From: Sequoia sempervirens | Lineage: Eukaryota > Streptophyta > Pinopsida > Cupressales > Cupressaceae | Reading direction: 5' to 3' | DNA: 64,000 nt | Assembly: GCA_007258455.2 (NCBI GenBank) | Contig: VDFB02193867.1 | Location: forward strand, 530,403,834 to 530,467,833 | In this document: in pieces, positions 61,513-64,000 of the stretch | Layout of the letters: each line of letters begins with the position of its first letter | Position numbering within the stretch: position 1 is the stretch's first letter | The notes under the pieces: model-generated | The model's database searches: none | What the model was told of the DNA's origin: nothing | The model's input: only the letters and a program-made list of their open reading frames with translations | Translations under genes and position numbers: made by a program

Positions 61513-63189
61513 TGTAATGTCCCCAAAATTATGGTTAAGTGACTTAAATGAATTTAAATGATTAAGTTGTCCCAAAAAATAATTTAAGTTCTAAAGGATG
61601 ACTTTAATTGATTAATTTAATTAAATCAAGTGAAATGTTATAAAGTCACTTATTTGGTGTTATAAAAATGACTAAAGGAATTATTTAAAAAGTGGACTAT
61701 ATAGAAAGTCATTTTATTTTGATATGAGAAATCATAAAGTGACTATGGAAATATTAAAAAAAGAGCAAAGACATTATTTTATAAAATGTCACTTTATTAT
61801 TGAATGGAAGGATACAAAAGAAAAAATTACACATTTTGGTCGATACTTTTGGAGCTGCATATTTTTCACGGAAAGTCGAGCGCACCTCCTAGCCTAGGGT
61901 TTTAAGACCCTCACAGCTTGGTTTCAGGTGCAAGATATCACCACTAGCTAAGGGAAATCGGGTTTGAGAAAGAGATTTGCAGCTTATATTTGAACTGGAT
62001 GTATTCACGTTTTGGAGAAGTCTCATTTTGAAGGAGTTGAAGAATTTCAGTTTGGAGATTTCATTGACATCTATTTACTGATCATAGAGGGACGATTTGC
62101 ATTTTCAGGGAATTTTCCATCCAAGAAGGAGCTCAAATCTATTCATATTGTATTGTTGTAACATTCTACAGGGACGCCGATCAACATAATGAAGGGATTC
62201 TACTTGCACACAGGAGTCCTCTATAAATTGCCTTTTTTCTTCTAAAGAGGTCGCCTGGCATTAGGGAGCATAGCAGCATTGTGGTGGGACAAAAAGGATG
62301 ACTATCTTGAGGATTTTGCATTTGTCTCTTATGACTGTAACTTCAGAAGGATGGCAAGTGTCCCAAGTTCTTCATTTCTTTATGAAATGCACTGAAAACA
62401 TATAATATTTCATGTAATGTTGTTAAATATATAATGTCTAGGAGATGTTACTATAGGAAGTAATTGCATTCTCTGATATTGGAATTTTTGTTATTATTGT
62501 TTGATAACAGTCATATGCTTTATATACTCAGACATGTCATAGTTAAGGATTGATTAGAAATTATGGGTTATCATCTTGTTTATGCACAATATGGAATTCT
62601 ATCCATAATGTTCAGTCTGGCTGCAATGTATTTGACAAAATATTTTCCAATGTGCTTGCATTATATAGAACAAGGTTCCATGCCAAGTGTTCGTCGAATT
62701 GACCTTGGTTGTAGGTAGGAATTTCATGTCTGAATCTTCATGTTTATGTAATTGAACATACACAAAAAAAAAGAGAGAGTTGCATATCATTTGTTATTTG
62801 TCTTGTGGCATTACAATCCTTTACAAGCTCACAAAAAGAATTGACATCAAACAAAGCAAAACCAATCAGATTGAAACACCTTACTAGCAAAACAAAGGTT
62901 GCAAAGAAAGTGTGGATAAAAATATCTGGGGCAGAAAACTAGAACTTAAACAACAAATTGACAAGGCACATTTCAATGGTTATTTTGGTGATCCTAAGTC
63001 GAAATATCAGATTCCTATTATCTTGCAAGTGTTTGACAGAATTCCTATGCAAAGAATTTGTTTTGTGTAATGTGTTTTTGGGTCACGAACTCAGAAATTT
63101 CATATCAGACCTTGCATACTAACTGTTTGATGAAATGCCTATGATTCAAAACTGAAAAATTAAGGATAGTGTTAGTTAGGCATCTTACA
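61513..63189 (+). repeat. 3' LTR of the LARD-like element
   Basis: Full-length partner of 55798-57470. Its TATA position reads TACAAAA (61813-61819). Confidence 0.95.
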
Positions 63190-63194
63190 GGGTG

Positions 63195-64000
63195 AAAAGT
63201 AAAAAAAATTATTAGGGGAGAGGGTGCACTCAATCGTGATGATAATACCCAGTCTTACCACATATTTATACTATATATTGTAAATAAACAGTCCAAATGT
63301 AAATAGAGAAAAAACCAAATGTTGATAAAAAATGGACCCATACTTGAACAAAAGAGAACCTCTAAATGTTATATGAAAAAAACATAAATACATTCATGAA
63401 GAAGTGAAATAAGTATTTTTTTTTTCAAATAAAATATCACAACTCTCTACTATAAGTATATCATTTAAAAAATAAAATGCTCATTTAATAAAATAAGACA
63501 CTCATTTAAACAAGTATTGTTATCATAGTGAAAAAATATTGTTCTTATGTGTACAACAATTGGGGTAGCAATGTACAAGCATTGGATAATTTTATATTAA
63601 TAGTTTTTCCTATCACAAATATAAAAGGTGAGCACAATAAATAACATGTATTTTCCCATTTAATGTGAAGGATTTTCAAAAAGTTTTAGTGTTCAACTAT
63701 TGGTCCATTTTTGTTCAATAGAAGTTGTATTTTAAATCATTGTGTTGTTTTTATAACAACAAATAGATTTTTTGTGTTCAATTATTAGTCCATATGTGTT
63801 GAATATAAAAGGTAGAGATATCAAAGATTTATGATTATCAATAAGTATTTGGTACACTTGGGTTGTATATTAATTTTAATTTAAATAAAAATATCATATT
63901 CTACAAGCAACAAATGATATTTTTTTGGTTCAACTATTGGGGGTTCCATGATTAAGTTTTGGTCGAACCTTTAAAAAGTCAAATTTTAGACACTTCTCAA
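63195..64000. other. AT-rich flank, no gene seen
   Basis: Right flank of the LARD-like element. TTATTAGGGGAGAG at about 63211 also occurs in the left flank at about 55763. A loose repeat of GTTCAACTATTGG/GTTCAATTATTAG occurs at about 63691, 63777 and 63930. Confidence 0.4.

Larger units (their letters stand above)
55798..63189 (+). mobile_element. Complete non-autonomous LTR element (LARD-like)
   Basis: LTRs of 1673 bp (55798-57470) and 1677 bp (61513-63189) both start TGTAATGTCCCC and end CATCTTACA. A perfect 5-bp target duplication GGGTG lies at 55793-55797 and 63190-63194. A PBS follows the 5' LTR and a purine tract AAGAAGGGAGGAC precedes the 3' LTR. The 4.0 kb interior has no gag knuckle, protease, RT, RNase H or integrase that I can see, so it is a large retrotransposon derivative mobilised in trans. 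I count about 8-9 differences in the first ~190 aligned LTR positions, so it is moderately old. Confidence 0.95.

Overview
This window looks like transposon-dominated nuclear DNA from a seed plant with a very large genome, most likely a gymnosperm (conifer- or cycad-like). It is AT-rich, and I find no intact host gene, tRNA or rRNA in 64 kb. Nearly all coding similarity is to plant LTR retrotransposons (tRNA-iMet-type primer sites), L1-like LINEs with a C-terminal RNase H domain, and an intron-containing CACTA (En/Spm) transposase. There are also large degenerate TTTAGGG/TTAGGG-like arrays inside the sequence. The gymnosperm assignment is inference; membership of the plants is well supported.

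Layout. 1-9.9 kb: the 5' part of a minus-strand Ty3/gypsy-like element with a ~3.2 kb LTR, interrupted by a nested SIRE/Maximus-like Copia derivative (663-6293) that lacks pol but carries an orphan ORF. 10.4-15.4 kb and 17.9-22.1 kb: two 5'-truncated LINEs of the same family. In both, the reverse transcriptase tail, zf-RVT and RNase H are followed by an additional ORF (here ORF X). 23.6-26.5 kb: a 2.9 kb non-autonomous LTR element. 29.8-30.02 kb: a CACTA-type terminus. 30.5-35.2 kb: a decayed CACTA TNP2-type transposase gene with recognisable introns. 36.8-44.4 kb: a ~3.7 kb minus-strand pseudogene of an unrecognised retroelement-style protein (ORF Z), an LTR-like region with G-box repeats, a truncated Ty3/gypsy integrase, and a 0.45 kb direct repeat at both ends. 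46.3-53.98 kb: degenerate telomere-like and CT-rich arrays that switch strand, with an orphan 173-aa ORF and a probable solo Copia LTR inside. 54.0-55.8 kb: a foldback element, AT-rich tandem repeats and a ~275-bp tandem repeat carrying a G-box. 55.8-63.2 kb: a complete LTR-PBS-interior-PPT-LTR element with a perfect 5-bp target duplication and no reverse transcriptase, but a long unrecognised reading frame.

How the parts relate. Nothing here forms a host operon or pathway; the genes are layers of mobile elements. The recurrent theme is that structurally well-defined elements lack replication enzymes and instead carry orphan proteins built as a globular part plus charged, coiled-coil and Pro/Ser-rich parts. 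Stops interrupting several of these frames are overwhelmingly TAG (15 of 17 counted in three frames), which fits C-to-T decay of CAG codons under plant CHG methylation. The strongest candidates for undescribed biology are the LINE 3' ORF, ORF Z, the SIRE-derivative ORF Y and the LARD reading frame. All are called by eye without database searches.
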